A stretch of 64,000 nucleotides of DNA, from assembly GCA_023414875.1 (NCBI GenBank), contig JAEZMV010000021.1:124001-188000 (forward strand), in the 5' to 3' direction. This document shows, one piece after another, positions 1-9,312 of this stretch. A program made the translations under genes and the position numbers. This stretch comes from Bacillota bacterium (lineage in GTDB: Bacteria > Bacillota > Clostridia > Lachnospirales > Lachnospiraceae). Each line of letters starts with the position of its first letter. Position 1 is the first letter of the stretch. The notes under the pieces were generated by a model that was given only the letters and a program-made list of their open reading frames with translations, was not told the origin of the DNA and did not search any database.

Positions 1-375
1 ATCAGATAATAAGTTTTCATTATTTAAGCTATCGTTATACATAATATACCAAATATCACTACCTGTAAATCCACATTTTCTATATAATTTCTCCGGATTA
101 GTAATATTACCAACCTGTCCTGAAACTGTTACAAATTCTGCTTTTGATTTTAGCCTTATCAAAAGCTCTGTTACTATTGCTTGACCAATTCCTTTATGTC
201 GGTAAGCTCATCGCTTTCCAGTAAGGTATAGTTGTTTTTTGTAAGTGAACTAACACGATATCGTGTTTATCAGTAGAAGTATTAATCACCATATATTCAC
301 ATTCAGTACTGCTATTAATACTATGCACGATAGTTCCATAACCAAACGTACTTAAGCCTGAGCGCATTAATGCAA
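1..375 (-). pseudogene. GNAT N-acetyltransferase, frameshifted and cut by the window edge
   Basis: Read on the minus strand, positions about 1-207 encode a GNAT C-terminal half. It has the acetyl-CoA-binding loop RHKGIGQAIV and, near the C-terminus, NPEKLYRKCGF, the usual family ending. The reading frame that should precede it (start near 322, MRSGLSTFGYGTIV) stops at a TAA just before the RHKGIG loop, one frame away, so the two halves are joined by a frameshift near 207. The true C-terminus lies beyond position 1. GNAT proteins acetylate amines or small molecules; no substrate can be inferred. An alternative is that only the downstream half is a real gene fragment. Confidence 0.5.
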
Positions 376-551
376 GTGCGAAACTATTTGCTCTGATTTA
401 AAAAAAATAAGTATAATAGATAATATAATTGATAAAAATAATTTATATTTTTTCTTCACTAGCTTACTCCCTGATTCAATAGCTTCGAAAACAGTGAACC
501 TATATTGTTGCTTTTCTTGTAATATTATTACAGTTCCTAATTAACGTCAAT

Positions 552-650
552 ATAGTTCATAAAAATGTTATAGTCTCATAAAAATGTTATAGTTTCATAA
601 AATTGTTATAGTTTCATAAAAATGTTATAGTTTCATTAAAATGTTATCGT
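552..650. repeat. Tandem repeat, about five copies of a 19-bp unit
   Basis: The unit is ATAGTTTCATAAAAATGTT. Its ATAG start recurs at 552, 570, 589, 608, 627 and (degenerate) 646, so the period is 18 and then 19, 19, 19, 19. Copies differ by one or two bases. It lies directly upstream of the candidate pfp promoter. The rest of 380-904 holds no gene that I can support. Confidence 0.85.
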
Positions 651-679
651 TTACACTTTGTGCTAATTTGTGATACAAT
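650..679 (+). promoter_or_regulatory. Candidate sigma-A promoter upstream of pfp
   Basis: TTTACA (650-655) and TACAAT (674-679) are separated by 18 bp. This is the best promoter-like pair between the tandem repeat and pfp and would give a leader of about 220 nt. Confidence 0.4.
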
Positions 680-904
680 ATAGTTTAAGAACTGCCGATT
701 ACAATGAAAATTACATATGACGAACTGCCAAACACAGCAGGTCACTAAATTTACTACAGATATGTTTCGTACAAGCTTTCAAAGGGGTAAAGCCTTAGCT
801 TTATGGATAAGAAAACAGCGATGAATACTTGATCTTAAGTATGAGGCACATGTTGGAAAACATTATTCTACATTTAACGAAAAGTAAAGGAGTGAAGTGA
901 TTGT

Positions 905-2122
905 ATGGTACTTGAAGGTAAAGTAGTTGTAGCACAGGGTGGAGGACCAACCGCAGTTATTAACCAGTCTCTCGTTGGGGCCGTGCTTGAGTCAAGAAAA
1001 TTTCCACAAATAACTAAGGTTTATGGGGCAGTAAATGGAGTTTCGGGGATTATCAATGAGGATTTCCTTGATTTAACACAGGAAACAACTCATAATTTGG
1101 AGCAGGTTGCAATTACTCCTTCCTCCGCTTTGTTTTCTACCAGAGACAAGCCTGACAATGCATATTGCAAAGAGATTTTTAATGTTTTTAAAGCCCATGG
1201 CGTAAGGTATTTCTTTTATATTGGTGGTAATGATTCCGCTGATACGGTTCGCATCGTTAATGAACAGGCTGAATCCTCCGGATATGAATTCAGAGCAATC
1301 CATATTCCAAAAACCATTGATAATGACTTAGTAATCAATGATCATACTCCCGGTTATCCTTCTGCTGCCAGATTTGTTGCACAGACCTTTATCGGATTAA
1401 ATCTGGATAACAAAGCACTACCCGGAGTACACATTGGAGTCGTAATGGGACGTCATGCCGGATTTTTAACGGCCGCTTCTTCGATAGCCCAGAAATATCC
1501 CGATGATGGACCTCATTTGATATATCTGCCGGAGCGGCATTTTAGTATTGATAATTTCCTGTTGGACGTAAAGGATGTTTATAATAAATATGGTCGCTGT
1601 ATCATCGCCGTATCGGAAGGTATCCAGGACGAAAATGGTGTACCAATAGTAACCAAGCTGGTTAAGAATGAAACCGATGCTCATGGCAATACCCAGCTTT
1701 CCGGTACGGGGGCTCTGGGCGATCTCTTATCTCAGGAAATAAAACACAAACTTGGCATCACCAGAGTAAGGTCTGATACTCTGGGTTACTTACAGAGATC
1801 CTTTATGGGCTGCGTATCCAGCGTAGACCAGCATGAAGCCAGAGAGGTTGGAGAAAAGGCTGCACAGTTTGCTATATGGCATAATATCGATGGTTCAATC
1901 ACTATCCACAGAACCGGTTATTACTCAGTCGATTATAAGATGACTGATCTGCATAATGTGGCAGGTAAGACCAAGCTGATGCCTGATCATTTTATCAATA
2001 AGAACAGCAATAATGTAACGGATGCTTTTAAATATTATCTTCAGCCTTTACTTGGTACGGATATGCCGGAAGCAAGTATGTTAAGAGCTCCAAGAGCAGA
2101 AAAGTTATTGCATAAATTATAG
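905..2122 (+). CDS. pfp: Pyrophosphate-dependent 6-phosphofructokinase
   Basis: Phosphorylates fructose 6-phosphate using pyrophosphate instead of ATP, a reversible glycolytic step in the cytoplasm. The 405-residue length fits the clostridial/actinobacterial PPi-PFK group. Visible motifs are the phosphate-binding GGGPTAVIN near residues 12-20, GGNDS at 107-111 where ATP enzymes have GGDGS (the Asp in this position blocks ATP), the catalytic PKTIDND at 135-141 whose Lys is typical of PPi enzymes, and MGRHAGF at 181-187. The start is ATG with AAAGGAG about 12 nt upstream. It is monocistronic, followed by a strong terminator. PPi-dependent rather than ATP-dependent use is inferred from the two motifs. 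Confidence 0.92.
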   Translation: MVLEGKVVVAQGGGPTAVINQSLVGAVLESRKFPQITKVYGAVNGVSGIINEDFLDLTQETTHNLEQVAITPSSALFSTRDKPDNAYCKEIFNVFKAHGVRYFFYIGGNDSADTVRIVNEQAESSGYEFRAIHIPKTIDNDLVINDHTPGYPSAARFVAQTFIGLNLDNKALPGVHIGVVMGRHAGFLTAASSIAQKYPDDGPHLIYLPERHFSIDNFLLDVKDVYNKYGRCIIAVSEGIQDENGVPIVTKLVKNETDAHGNTQLSGTGALGDLLSQEIKHKLGITRVRSDTLGYLQRSFMGCVSSVDQHEAREVGEKAAQFAIWHNIDGSITIHRTGYYSVDYKMTDLHNVAGKTKLMPDHFINKNSNNVTDAFKYYLQPLLGTDMPEASMLRAPRAEKLLHKL

Positions 2123-2154
2123 AATTCATTTAAGTATAAATAATAATTAAAAAC

Positions 2155-2196
2155 ATAGGGTTTGCAGTAAAGTGATGATATTACTGCAAACCCTAT
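2155..2196 (+). terminator. Intrinsic terminator of pfp
   Basis: A near-perfect 16-bp stem (ATAGGGTTTGCAGTAA paired with its complement), 10-nt loop, followed by TCTTTATAAA. It starts 33 bp after the pfp stop. Confidence 0.85.
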
Positions 2197-2277
2197 TCTT
2201 TATAAAAATCATTTAAAGGATATCTCTTATTAGAATGAAAGAATTGGCAAGTTCGGAGAACTTTCCTATGCAATAAA

Positions 2278-2310
2278 AAAATTCCCTCCTTTATCCAACC
2301 AAGAGGGAAT
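2278..2310 (-). terminator. Terminator of the 28-residue protein gene
   Basis: Inverted repeat ATTCCCTC / GAGGGAAT at 2281-2288 and 2303-2310. On the minus strand the stem is followed by a run of seven T, right after the stop of the small gene at 2320. Confidence 0.75.
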
Positions 2311-2319
2311 TTTTACATA

Positions 2320-2406
2320 TTATTTTTTCTTTGTTGAGCTAGCTGCTGCACTGCTTTTATCTGCACCCTTCTTTTTCGGTGCCTTTTTCGGATTCTTATC
2401 TCCCAT
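2320..2406 (-). CDS. 28-residue lysine-rich small protein
   Basis: Reads MGDKNPKKAPKKKGADKS followed by SAAASSTKKK. It is too short for most gene callers, but three things support it: an excellent ribosome site (GGTGGTGAAGGAA just before ATG), an intrinsic terminator about 10 bp after the stop, and a clean intergenic location. Nine or so of 28 residues are Lys, so the protein is strongly basic and probably disordered. Similar MGDKNP-type mini-proteins occur in clostridia as far as I recall; their function is unknown to me. Nucleic-acid binding is only a guess from charge. Confidence 0.65.
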   Translation of the reverse strand: MGDKNPKKAPKKKGADKSSAAASSTKKK

Positions 2407-2667
2407 TTCCTTCACCACCCTTTGTTTTTATTTTGTCCTAGATTGATTCTATTTTATCTTGATTTCCATATATTGTCAAATTAATTTTCTATTTATGACC
2501 TATTGAATTCTCCATAAACTGTCATTCTTTCGTAACAAAAGAAAACAAAATTTAGCATCTCACCGAGCAAGTCAAGGCAACTAAACCAACATATATCGGA
2601 ATAACCATAGATATCATCTGTATACCTCGGAATAACCAAAGAAAATCCTCCAATATACTGAGAACAA

Positions 2668-2930
2668 CTAGGGGCAGTTATCCGATATTTTCGAAGTTAT
2701 TACTACTTTATAGCTGTATATAAAATAGAATAATATCTGTATAGCTTCCATCTCCCAAGAGGAAACCTCTGGGAATAGTTCCAAGTCTTTGAAACCTATT
2801 TTTTCATACAAATGTATTGCTGATTGATTCATAATTACAAAAGGCATTGGCCTCCTCAACTACAGTGTTCCATATACTAATTATGGCCGGTATATCATCT
2901 GCCTGATAGCCGCGAATTATCACACTCATT
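2668..2930 (-). pseudogene. GNAT N-acetyltransferase with a large internal deletion
   Basis: On the minus strand an ATG at 2930 opens a GNAT N-terminus (MSVIIRGYQADDIPAIISIW, then NTVVEEANAF), which is then out of frame. The C-terminal block NQSAIHLYEKIGF follows within a few bases in another frame. In intact members of this family about 80-100 residues, including the acetyl-CoA-binding loop, separate the two blocks. The middle of the gene has therefore been deleted, with a frame change at the junction near 2835-2850. The product cannot be an active acetyltransferase. Confidence 0.7.
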
Positions 2931-3102
2931 TTATCTCCATATCTTCTTAAGTATTTATACATATCTCTCTTGTAGGTAAACTCACTAATAAAATAATCTT
3001 TGAGTAAAAACCTTAATAATCCTTTACACTTATCTCTATTTATATATCAATTAAGATATCTTTTATAATACTAAGAATCTTGTAATCAATGATTTTATGA
3101 AG

Positions 3103-3387
3103 CTACATTACGATATCTCTATTAACACTGATTACCTCTCCCTCTGTATTGCCTTCAACAAAATTAACAACATGATCGATGATACTGTCTGCCTGAGCTC
3201 TGTCACCGGCTATTCCTGCAAACCCAAGGACTGCAATCTGATGGATATCCTGTTCATCAATCTCAGCAACAGATACATTAAACTGATTACGAACCTTGGC
3301 GCAGATACTTTTTACTACCATACGCTTTTCCTTCAAGGAATGTACCCAGGGCATATGAATTTTTATTTCAGCCGTTCCAATTACCAT
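3103..3387 (-). CDS. DUF503 family protein (YlxP-like)
   Basis: 94 residues. Matches the DUF503/YlxP pattern as I know it: an N-terminal IGTAEIKIHMPWVHSLKEKR strand-helix, then FNVSVAEIDEQDIHQ and the closing DSIIDHVVNF. In Bacillus ylxP lies in the nusA-infB-rbfA cluster, and the protein is thought to be linked to ribosome maturation, but the function is not firmly known. Here it stands alone. The ribosome site is weak (AAAGG 16 nt before ATG). The overlapping plus-strand frame has no family resemblance and was left out. Confidence 0.85.
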   Translation of the reverse strand: MVIGTAEIKIHMPWVHSLKEKRMVVKSICAKVRNQFNVSVAEIDEQDIHQIAVLGFAGIAGDRAQADSIIDHVVNFVEGNTEGEVISVNRDIVM

Positions 3388-3613
3388 ATAAAAATCTATT
3401 CTACCTTTCTTCTACTTTCTTCTAATATCTCGATCTATATTGTGCTTTTACTTATTCGTCTGATTCACTCTAATCTTTAGGTAGCTTAATATTTCTTAAT
3501 CCTTCTTGCTGTCCATATATATTTAACCATTTATATTCTAAATTTTCTAATAGTATTTACCTATAAAATGAATTTATTGATGTTATATTTCAACATTGTT
3601 CGAATTCATCATT

Positions 3614-4795
3614 TTATTCCCGATTATTGGTAATTTCGCTTAACTCATGAAATCTCATAAAACGCTTAAAGCACCGGTTCAATTCTTCCTTAAGCTTCTT
3701 AGTTGGCTTTACATCCGATTCATACCAGATGTTTTTCACTAATAGCATTTTTTTCTTCTTATCTGCTATAACCTCACATCTTCCGATAAAGCGTTCTCCG
3801 CTTAAGATGGGTAGTACATAATAGCCATATTTTCTTTGGTCCTCGGGTGTATAGATCTCCCATTTATATTCAAAACCAAACAGCTCCTTAATCAGTTTTC
3901 TATCCCAAAGAAGGCTGTCTAGCGGTGCGATCAGCTCCGTTCGCACCTTATACTCCTGCAGTTTATGAACTTCCTCTATTATATTAATATCCTTCGCAAG
4001 ACAATAGAATTTATCTTTACAGCCCTCCACTGCTATTTCAATGATTATGTTATCTTTTTGCAAATCCTCAAAGATAATATTTCGTTCTTTCGATTTTAAG
4101 TTCCAGAGGCATAACCAGGCATCCGAGGGCTTGTTCCAAAGTAGACCGACCGCTGATATTCTTCGAAGAACCCTCCATTTCAGATGGTCAATTTCCTCCT
4201 GATAAGGATCTACAGCATTCCAAAGCTCTTCCGGGATATAGTCTTTGGTCAGGGCATAATATTTATTCGTTCCTTTCTTATGATGTATGACCAGATCACC
4301 GCGAAAATACATGGTCTCCAGAGCTGCACGGGCCAACTTTGTACTGTTCCAGTACCAGTCAACCTTCTCATCAAAGCCGATATCCTTTGAACATATCGGA
4401 CCCCTCTGAGCAATGATTGACAATATTTCTTCGACAATTTTATCTACTTCTTCACGACCTCGGCCGCCCTGTCTGTTCTCCTGACGAATACGTTCAAAGT
4501 ATGGCCAATCCTCAACTGCCATAATAGCAAGATTTTTATCAAAGTAATCAATTAATTTCCGGTCTTCATAAAGAAGGTCATATAGCATTTTCTTTGTAAA
4601 GCCTTTTACTCTTGCCTGCAAAACCAGCTCTGCGTTCTTACCACAAACATCAATCGGGTCGAATTGAACACACCCCGCCTGCCGAACAAATTCAAGTACC
4701 CCTTCTTTGCCAGAAAAACGATATTCACCAAGTAGACCCTGTTTGATTAAGATAAACTGTCTTGCCTGTTTTTTCGTTAGTGTAATAGCATCCAT
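3614..4795 (-). CDS. Winged-helix DNA glycosylase, YcaQ/AlkX type
   Basis: About 393 residues. Belongs to the HTH_42 (YcaQ/AlkZ) superfamily, DNA glycosylases that remove bulky or interstrand-crosslinked alkylated bases. The family's catalytic loop Q-hydrophobic-D is visible as CVQFDPIDV near residue 45, which is the YcaQ/AlkX (QxD) version rather than the AlkZ (QxQ) one. The winged-helix regions follow (ICSKDIGFDEKVDWYWN, ETMYFRGDLVIHH). The open frame begins at a TTG (4813) placed directly on AGGAGA, but ATG at 4795 has GGGAG 7 nt upstream and is the better start. Stands alone on the minus strand. The actual lesion repaired is unknown. Confidence 0.8.
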   Translation of the reverse strand: MDAITLTKKQARQFILIKQGLLGEYRFSGKEGVLEFVRQAGCVQFDPIDVCGKNAELVLQARVKGFTKKMLYDLLYEDRKLIDYFDKNLAIMAVEDWPYFERIRQENRQGGRGREEVDKIVEEILSIIAQRGPICSKDIGFDEKVDWYWNSTKLARAALETMYFRGDLVIHHKKGTNKYYALTKDYIPEELWNAVDPYQEEIDHLKWRVLRRISAVGLLWNKPSDAWLCLWNLKSKERNIIFEDLQKDNIIIEIAVEGCKDKFYCLAKDINIIEEVHKLQEYKVRTELIAPLDSLLWDRKLIKELFGFEYKWEIYTPEDQRKYGYYVLPILSGERFIGRCEVIADKKKKMLLVKNIWYESDVKPTKKLKEELNRCFKRFMRFHELSEITNNRE

Positions 4796-4868
4796 TATAA
4801 TCTCCCGATTCAATCTCCTAAATCAATAATTTAATTTAGTATTCAGACTTACTATTCTGCTTTAATTT

Positions 4869-5000
4869 CCTGCTTCAATACTATACGTCAAATTCTACAT
4901 CAACTTCCTGCTTCAATATTATACTTCATTTTCCGCTTCGATTTCCTGCTTCAATATTATACTTCGATTTTCCTGCTTCGATTTCCTGCTTCATAACTTT
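4869..5000. repeat. Imperfect tandem repeat with period about 37 bp
   Basis: The core TTCCTGCTTCAATATTATAC recurs starting at about 4869, 4907 and 4943, followed by two shorter TTCCTGCTTCG/A copies near 4969 and 4982. It lies between the glycosylase and truA, upstream of the glycosylase start. No gene is visible from 4814 to 5085. Confidence 0.7.
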
Positions 5001-5085
5001 CTATTCCGAAATTATAATATACGGTTATTTTATGTGGTTGCTTAGTTAACAAAATTAACTGATTGATGCGATTAATCATCATCTT

Positions 5086-5823
5086 CTAATATGTTATCTC
5101 TTCCAAGTATAATCCACAGGCCTCTGCTAAATTACCGGTCTTATTCCTCTCCTTCCCTTTAATTATGGACGGTATATCAACTGCTTTGATATTGCCAAGG
5201 CCGACTTCAACCAAAGTACCCACCATCCAGCGGGCCATATTATAAAGGAAACCTTCGCCTCTCAGCCTAATATGAATAAGGCCTCCATCCTCGGTAATAT
5301 CAATTGAATATATTTCTCGAACCATGGATTTTTTCTTTGACTTCGCATTGGAAAAAGCAGTAAAATCATGTGCTCCGATAAAATATTGACTAGCTTCTAG
5401 CATGTCCTCAAGTCTTAATTCTTGTTTCACATGCATACTATATTTTCTTATAAAGGGATTGCTATACTCTTTATTCCATATCTTATATAGATACGTTTTC
5501 TCCTTAGCATGATATCTGGCATGAAAGCTTTCATGAACGGAGATGGTATCAAGAACACAGATATCCTGCGGCAGGTACTGGTTCAGGTAATTCTTGATTT
5601 CTTCTTCGGACAGGTGCTGCTCTATTTTAAAATTTGCTACCTGCGCAAGCGCATGTACTCCTGCATCCGTTCTGCTGCATCCGGTTATTTCAATCTCCCG
5701 TCCCAGCATTTCTGATAAGACATGTTCAATTTTTCCCTGAATTGTATTCTCACTGTTGCCCAGCCGTTGCCAGCCTTTATATCTTCCTCCGTCATATTGA
5801 ATGACCAGCTTATAATTGTACAT
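5086..5823 (-). CDS. truA: tRNA pseudouridine(38-40) synthase TruA
   Basis: Isomerises uridines 38, 39 and 40 in tRNA anticodon arms. 245 residues from the preferred ATG at 5823, which has GGAGAGG 2-3 nt upstream; the longer frame begins with TTG at 5841, which would put the ribosome site inside the gene. The catalytic motif CSRTDAGVHA is intact (Asp about residue 53), as are the N-terminal YDGGRYKGWQR and the C-terminal RGEGFLYNMARWMVGTL. The window holds a second truA homologue at 13.1 kb with a changed catalytic residue, so this copy is the likely housekeeping enzyme. Confidence 0.93.
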   Translation of the reverse strand: MYNYKLVIQYDGGRYKGWQRLGNSENTIQGKIEHVLSEMLGREIEITGCSRTDAGVHALAQVANFKIEQHLSEEEIKNYLNQYLPQDICVLDTISVHESFHARYHAKEKTYLYKIWNKEYSNPFIRKYSMHVKQELRLEDMLEASQYFIGAHDFTAFSNAKSKKKSMVREIYSIDITEDGGLIHIRLRGEGFLYNMARWMVGTLVEVGLGNIKAVDIPSIIKGKERNKTGNLAEACGLYLEEITY

Positions 5824-5856
5824 ATCCTCTCCTATCCACAAAGCATTAACTAATTT

Positions 5857-6864
5857 TTAGATAAAAGTCTTATAATCCTCCAAGTTCTCCTTTAAAAGCT
5901 TCGGTGTATCCAGTCCATATGGACAATGCTTCTTGCAATGGTTACAATGGATGCACTCCTCAATCTTTTTCATTTTTACTTTCCAATCGTCATTAAGATA
6001 TACGGATAACGGAGCACGACGGATCATTAAAGACATCCGTGCTGAAGTTGGAATATCAATTTGTGCCGGGCAGGGTAGACAATAACCGCAGCCTCTACAA
6101 AAATCTTTACCCAATTCACTACGGTCACGCTCTATGATTGCTGCAAGCTCCTCATTCATTACCGGAGGCCTTTGAATGTATCCGATAAATTCCTCCAGCT
6201 CCTTTTCCTTTTGTATACCCCATATTGGAAGCACATGCTCGTACTGTGATAGAAAAGCGTAAGCGGCTGCTGAATTGCTGATAAGGCCTCCCGATAAGGC
6301 TTTCATCGCAATAAAACCAATCTTCTTCTCCTTACATAGCTTTACAAGATTAATTTCCTTCTCCGTAGCAAGATAGCTGAAGGGAAATTGGATGGTTTCA
6401 AATAAACCTGATTCTGCTGCCTCAAGTGCAACCGGAAGACGGTGATTGGTTATACCAATATGACGAATCAAACCCTTTGCCTTTGCTTCCAGCATTGCTT
6501 CATAAAGTCCGGTTCCATCCCCGGGCTTTGGGCAAAAGCTTGGGTTATGGAATTGATAGATATCCAAATAATCCGTTTGCAGCTGGTCAAGTGTCGTATG
6601 AAGCTGGTTCCAGAATTCATTTACCTTCGTGGTCATCGTCTTAGAGGCGATGAAAATGTGCTCACGAACCTCTCTTAAGGCATAGCCAATCTTCTCTTCG
6701 CTATCCGTATAAAATCTGGCGGTATCAAAAAATGTGATACCGCTCTGATATGCTTTCATTAATAAATGTGCTGCCTCTTCCTTTCCTATTCTTTGAATCG
6801 GAAGAGCACCAAATCCATTTTTACCTACTGTAATTCCTGTTGTACCTAATATAACCTGATCCAT
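5857..6864 (-). CDS. Aldo/keto reductase with C-terminal 4Fe-4S ferredoxin domain
   Basis: 335 residues. Residues 1-240 form an AKR TIM barrel; the catalytic tetrad can be placed at Asp47, Tyr52, Lys75 and His106. The C-terminal 90 residues carry two cysteine clusters, CRGCGYCLPCP near 256 and CIHCNHCKKHCP near 304, the pattern of two iron-sulfur clusters. Proteins of this build are common in anaerobes; whether electrons pass from ferredoxin or NADPH to a carbonyl is unknown. Start is ATG with AAAGGA 6 nt upstream. The spacing to truA is 33 bp and to the DUF3160 gene 27 bp, so the three may be co-transcribed. Confidence 0.88.
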   Translation of the reverse strand: MDQVILGTTGITVGKNGFGALPIQRIGKEEAAHLLMKAYQSGITFFDTARFYTDSEEKIGYALREVREHIFIASKTMTTKVNEFWNQLHTTLDQLQTDYLDIYQFHNPSFCPKPGDGTGLYEAMLEAKAKGLIRHIGITNHRLPVALEAAESGLFETIQFPFSYLATEKEINLVKLCKEKKIGFIAMKALSGGLISNSAAAYAFLSQYEHVLPIWGIQKEKELEEFIGYIQRPPVMNEELAAIIERDRSELGKDFCRGCGYCLPCPAQIDIPTSARMSLMIRRAPLSVYLNDDWKVKMKKIEECIHCNHCKKHCPYGLDTPKLLKENLEDYKTFI

Positions 6865-6891
6865 CGTATTCCTTTCTGCATACGTATTTAC

Positions 6892-9255
6892 CTATTCCGT
6901 TAAATCATCCCAGATAACTTCCTGTGAAGTAATTGTAACTTCATTTTTATCTGACTTAAAAGATTTTATCCACTCCGGTTGCTCCGGCAGAAGCTCAGAA
7001 GGTTCACCTATCTGTGGATAATCTCCATAATCCTCATGCTTAATCGTAATGCCCTGAAGCTCCCACCACTCCTGATCTGTTAGCCTTTTATCACTGATAA
7101 ATTCATAGAAGGAGTATACTGCTCCTCTGGCCAGATATAATTTTCCTTCCACCGGCACTACAACATAGATTTCATCAAAATATCCGGTACCCAAAGACAG
7201 ATAATTACCTCTGGCGGTTGTAATATCAGAAACCAACATATCGGTCATTTCTTTCGCTTCATAATCCTCGGTAGAGCCATAAAGAAAACTCATCATGATA
7301 TTTTCCATGGTTCCCCCATACCAAAGGAGGCTTCTCTTTTCATCTTCAGAAAGCGGTTCATTCTTCAACTCCTTCTCCGAGCAGGTAATCAACAGCTTTA
7401 ACAGTTCCTTATAGCTTTCAGCCCCCTCCTTGAGCTTTTCATTTTGCATACCTCTTTCTTCTAAAACTGAGGCTGTAAAATCAGTTAAGTATAAGAGCTT
7501 ACTATAAAGTGAGATATTGGGTTCTACATAATGCTGAGTTGCTGTTGCATCCGGACCGCCCATCTCTGCTACCGCCTGCTTACCATATAAAACCGTATCA
7601 TGCTTTAATTCAGTATAGCTTCCTAATGCTGTGTTCAGAGATTTGTTCTTCCAAGCATCATTTGTCATAAAGAATGGCATTCCGGATTTATTATCGTATT
7701 CAGTTAACGCAGCCTGAAGGGACCACAGCCAGCCGGTATAGAGATTTCCCTTCCAGTAGTCAGGGCCATATAAAGATACTTTATCCTTCATGTTATTATA
7801 TTTTGCAGTATAATCCGGCCAGTCCTTCTGTGGCTGATAGACGTCAAATAGCAAATCCTCTGCTAAATCGCTTCCTAGGACACCCATAACATCAAGGGAT
7901 GATGGTATCGGTCTTTTCATATTTTCAATCAGTTCCTGCAAAATGTCACTATCGAGGACATAACGCTGCCCCATAAACCGAAACTGCCTGTAATCGGTTG
8001 AGGGTAGTGTAATTAACTTTGCCGCAATCTGTGGCGCAGGTAATGCTTTTACGGCTTTTTTCAGCTTATCTCGGTATTCTTTGTCATTGAAGATATTAGG
8101 ATCCTCCTTCTCTCCAAAAACAGACAATCGAAGGCCATTCAAAGTAAATACATCAATATCATCGGATACACCAACGTATTGCGATGTCGGTAGATAAATA
8201 TTGGACCATAGCTCTGCATCACAGGTCACCTCTGATTCCGAGAAGGTCATGTATGCAACAAGTAGGGATTGAATTACATTATCATATATTACTCCATCCT
8301 CAGAATCATCCTCAAAGTAATAAGGTGCCGTACCAAACCACATCATGGTCTTAAAATATCTTCCAAGCTCTTCACTCTTGGTATAATGCCCTCTGACCTT
8401 AAATTGTGAGTAATCAAAAGGATCACCCATAAGCGGAGAATCCAGATAGCCTTCGGCTGCCTGTATCAGTTCATATTCCTGTTTCGCAACACTCAGTAAA
8501 TCCTTATCCACCTTAACGGGGATCTCGGTACTTTGCTGCATCAGCATTCTGGCCACAAGAAAATAGATTATATTCTTCTTCTGGAGTGCTTTTAAATCCT
8601 CCTCCTGCAGCTCTTCCAAAAGCAGTATGGATTTATCCAGCATTTGCTTTGTCATAAGCTCCAAATCTTCATAAAGATAACCGGATTCAACACTGATCAA
8701 GGATTTATCATAAAACTGGTGGTAAAGATGAAGTACGGAATCTGATGTTATAAAATTAGGAACACCTTTATATTCATTATTATCATATACATAATACATT
8801 CTGGTGTCATTGCTAGGAAGAACAACAAATCCATTGTTCACCAGCATTTTTGTCTGTTCCTTCGTAAATCCGGAGAACTGCTCCAGGTTCTCAATATTAG
8901 ATAAGTCCTTAGCAACTTTATAGGGCTTAACATTTGCCTGATAACCTGGCTCCTCATATACCGGCTGAGCTAATTCAAAGCTTTCCACGGAAGACCACAC
9001 AGTGCTTAAGGTTAGGAGTCTCTTTCCGATATCCTTTTCCTCTGTTTGGTTTTTTCCACTCATAGTATCCTCGGTATTATTTATATTATCACTGCTATTA
9101 TCCTTACTGTTTTCTTTATCTTCAGAGCTATCATCCTCTTGTACAGCTTGGGTCGCTTCATTATCATTTGAGATTTCATCTGCTTTATTTTTCTTGCCTT
9201 GGCATCCTGTAAGAATGATGCACAAGCATAAAATGATTGCACAAAATTTTTTCAT
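6892..9255 (-). CDS. DUF3160 domain lipoprotein
   Basis: 787 residues. The N-terminus is a lipoprotein signal (hydrophobic stretch ending in ILTGC, lipid-modified Cys about residue 18), followed by a highly acidic, Asn/Ser-rich linker to residue 70. The remainder matches the DUF3160 family, which I recognise from VLPSNDTRMYYVYDNNEYKG, PNFITSDSVLHLYHQFYDKS and the C-terminal tract with GGPDATATQHYVEPN. Probably anchored outside the cell membrane. No biochemical role of DUF3160 is known to me. Ribosome site GGGGAGGAATTCGT. The gene upstream (9313-10065) is also membrane-anchored and may share the transcript. Confidence 0.85.
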   Translation of the reverse strand: MKKFCAIILCLCIILTGCQGKKNKADEISNDNEATQAVQEDDSSEDKENSKDNSSDNINNTEDTMSGKNQTEEKDIGKRLLTLSTVWSSVESFELAQPVYEEPGYQANVKPYKVAKDLSNIENLEQFSGFTKEQTKMLVNNGFVVLPSNDTRMYYVYDNNEYKGVPNFITSDSVLHLYHQFYDKSLISVESGYLYEDLELMTKQMLDKSILLLEELQEEDLKALQKKNIIYFLVARMLMQQSTEIPVKVDKDLLSVAKQEYELIQAAEGYLDSPLMGDPFDYSQFKVRGHYTKSEELGRYFKTMMWFGTAPYYFEDDSEDGVIYDNVIQSLLVAYMTFSESEVTCDAELWSNIYLPTSQYVGVSDDIDVFTLNGLRLSVFGEKEDPNIFNDKEYRDKLKKAVKALPAPQIAAKLITLPSTDYRQFRFMGQRYVLDSDILQELIENMKRPIPSSLDVMGVLGSDLAEDLLFDVYQPQKDWPDYTAKYNNMKDKVSLYGPDYWKGNLYTGWLWSLQAALTEYDNKSGMPFFMTNDAWKNKSLNTALGSYTELKHDTVLYGKQAVAEMGGPDATATQHYVEPNISLYSKLLYLTDFTASVLEERGMQNEKLKEGAESYKELLKLLITCSEKELKNEPLSEDEKRSLLWYGGTMENIMMSFLYGSTEDYEAKEMTDMLVSDITTARGNYLSLGTGYFDEIYVVVPVEGKLYLARGAVYSFYEFISDKRLTDQEWWELQGITIKHEDYGDYPQIGEPSELLPEQPEWIKSFKSDKNEVTITSQEVIWDDLTE

Positions 9256-9312
9256 ACGAATTCCTCCCCTTCAATAACTTGTTATGTTTTATTGTTTTAT
9301 TGTTCTATTATT

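Noticed and set aside
3097..3480. A 127-codon plus-strand open frame.
   Set aside because: It lies antisense over the DUF503 gene, has no ribosome site and a composition expected of a shadow frame.
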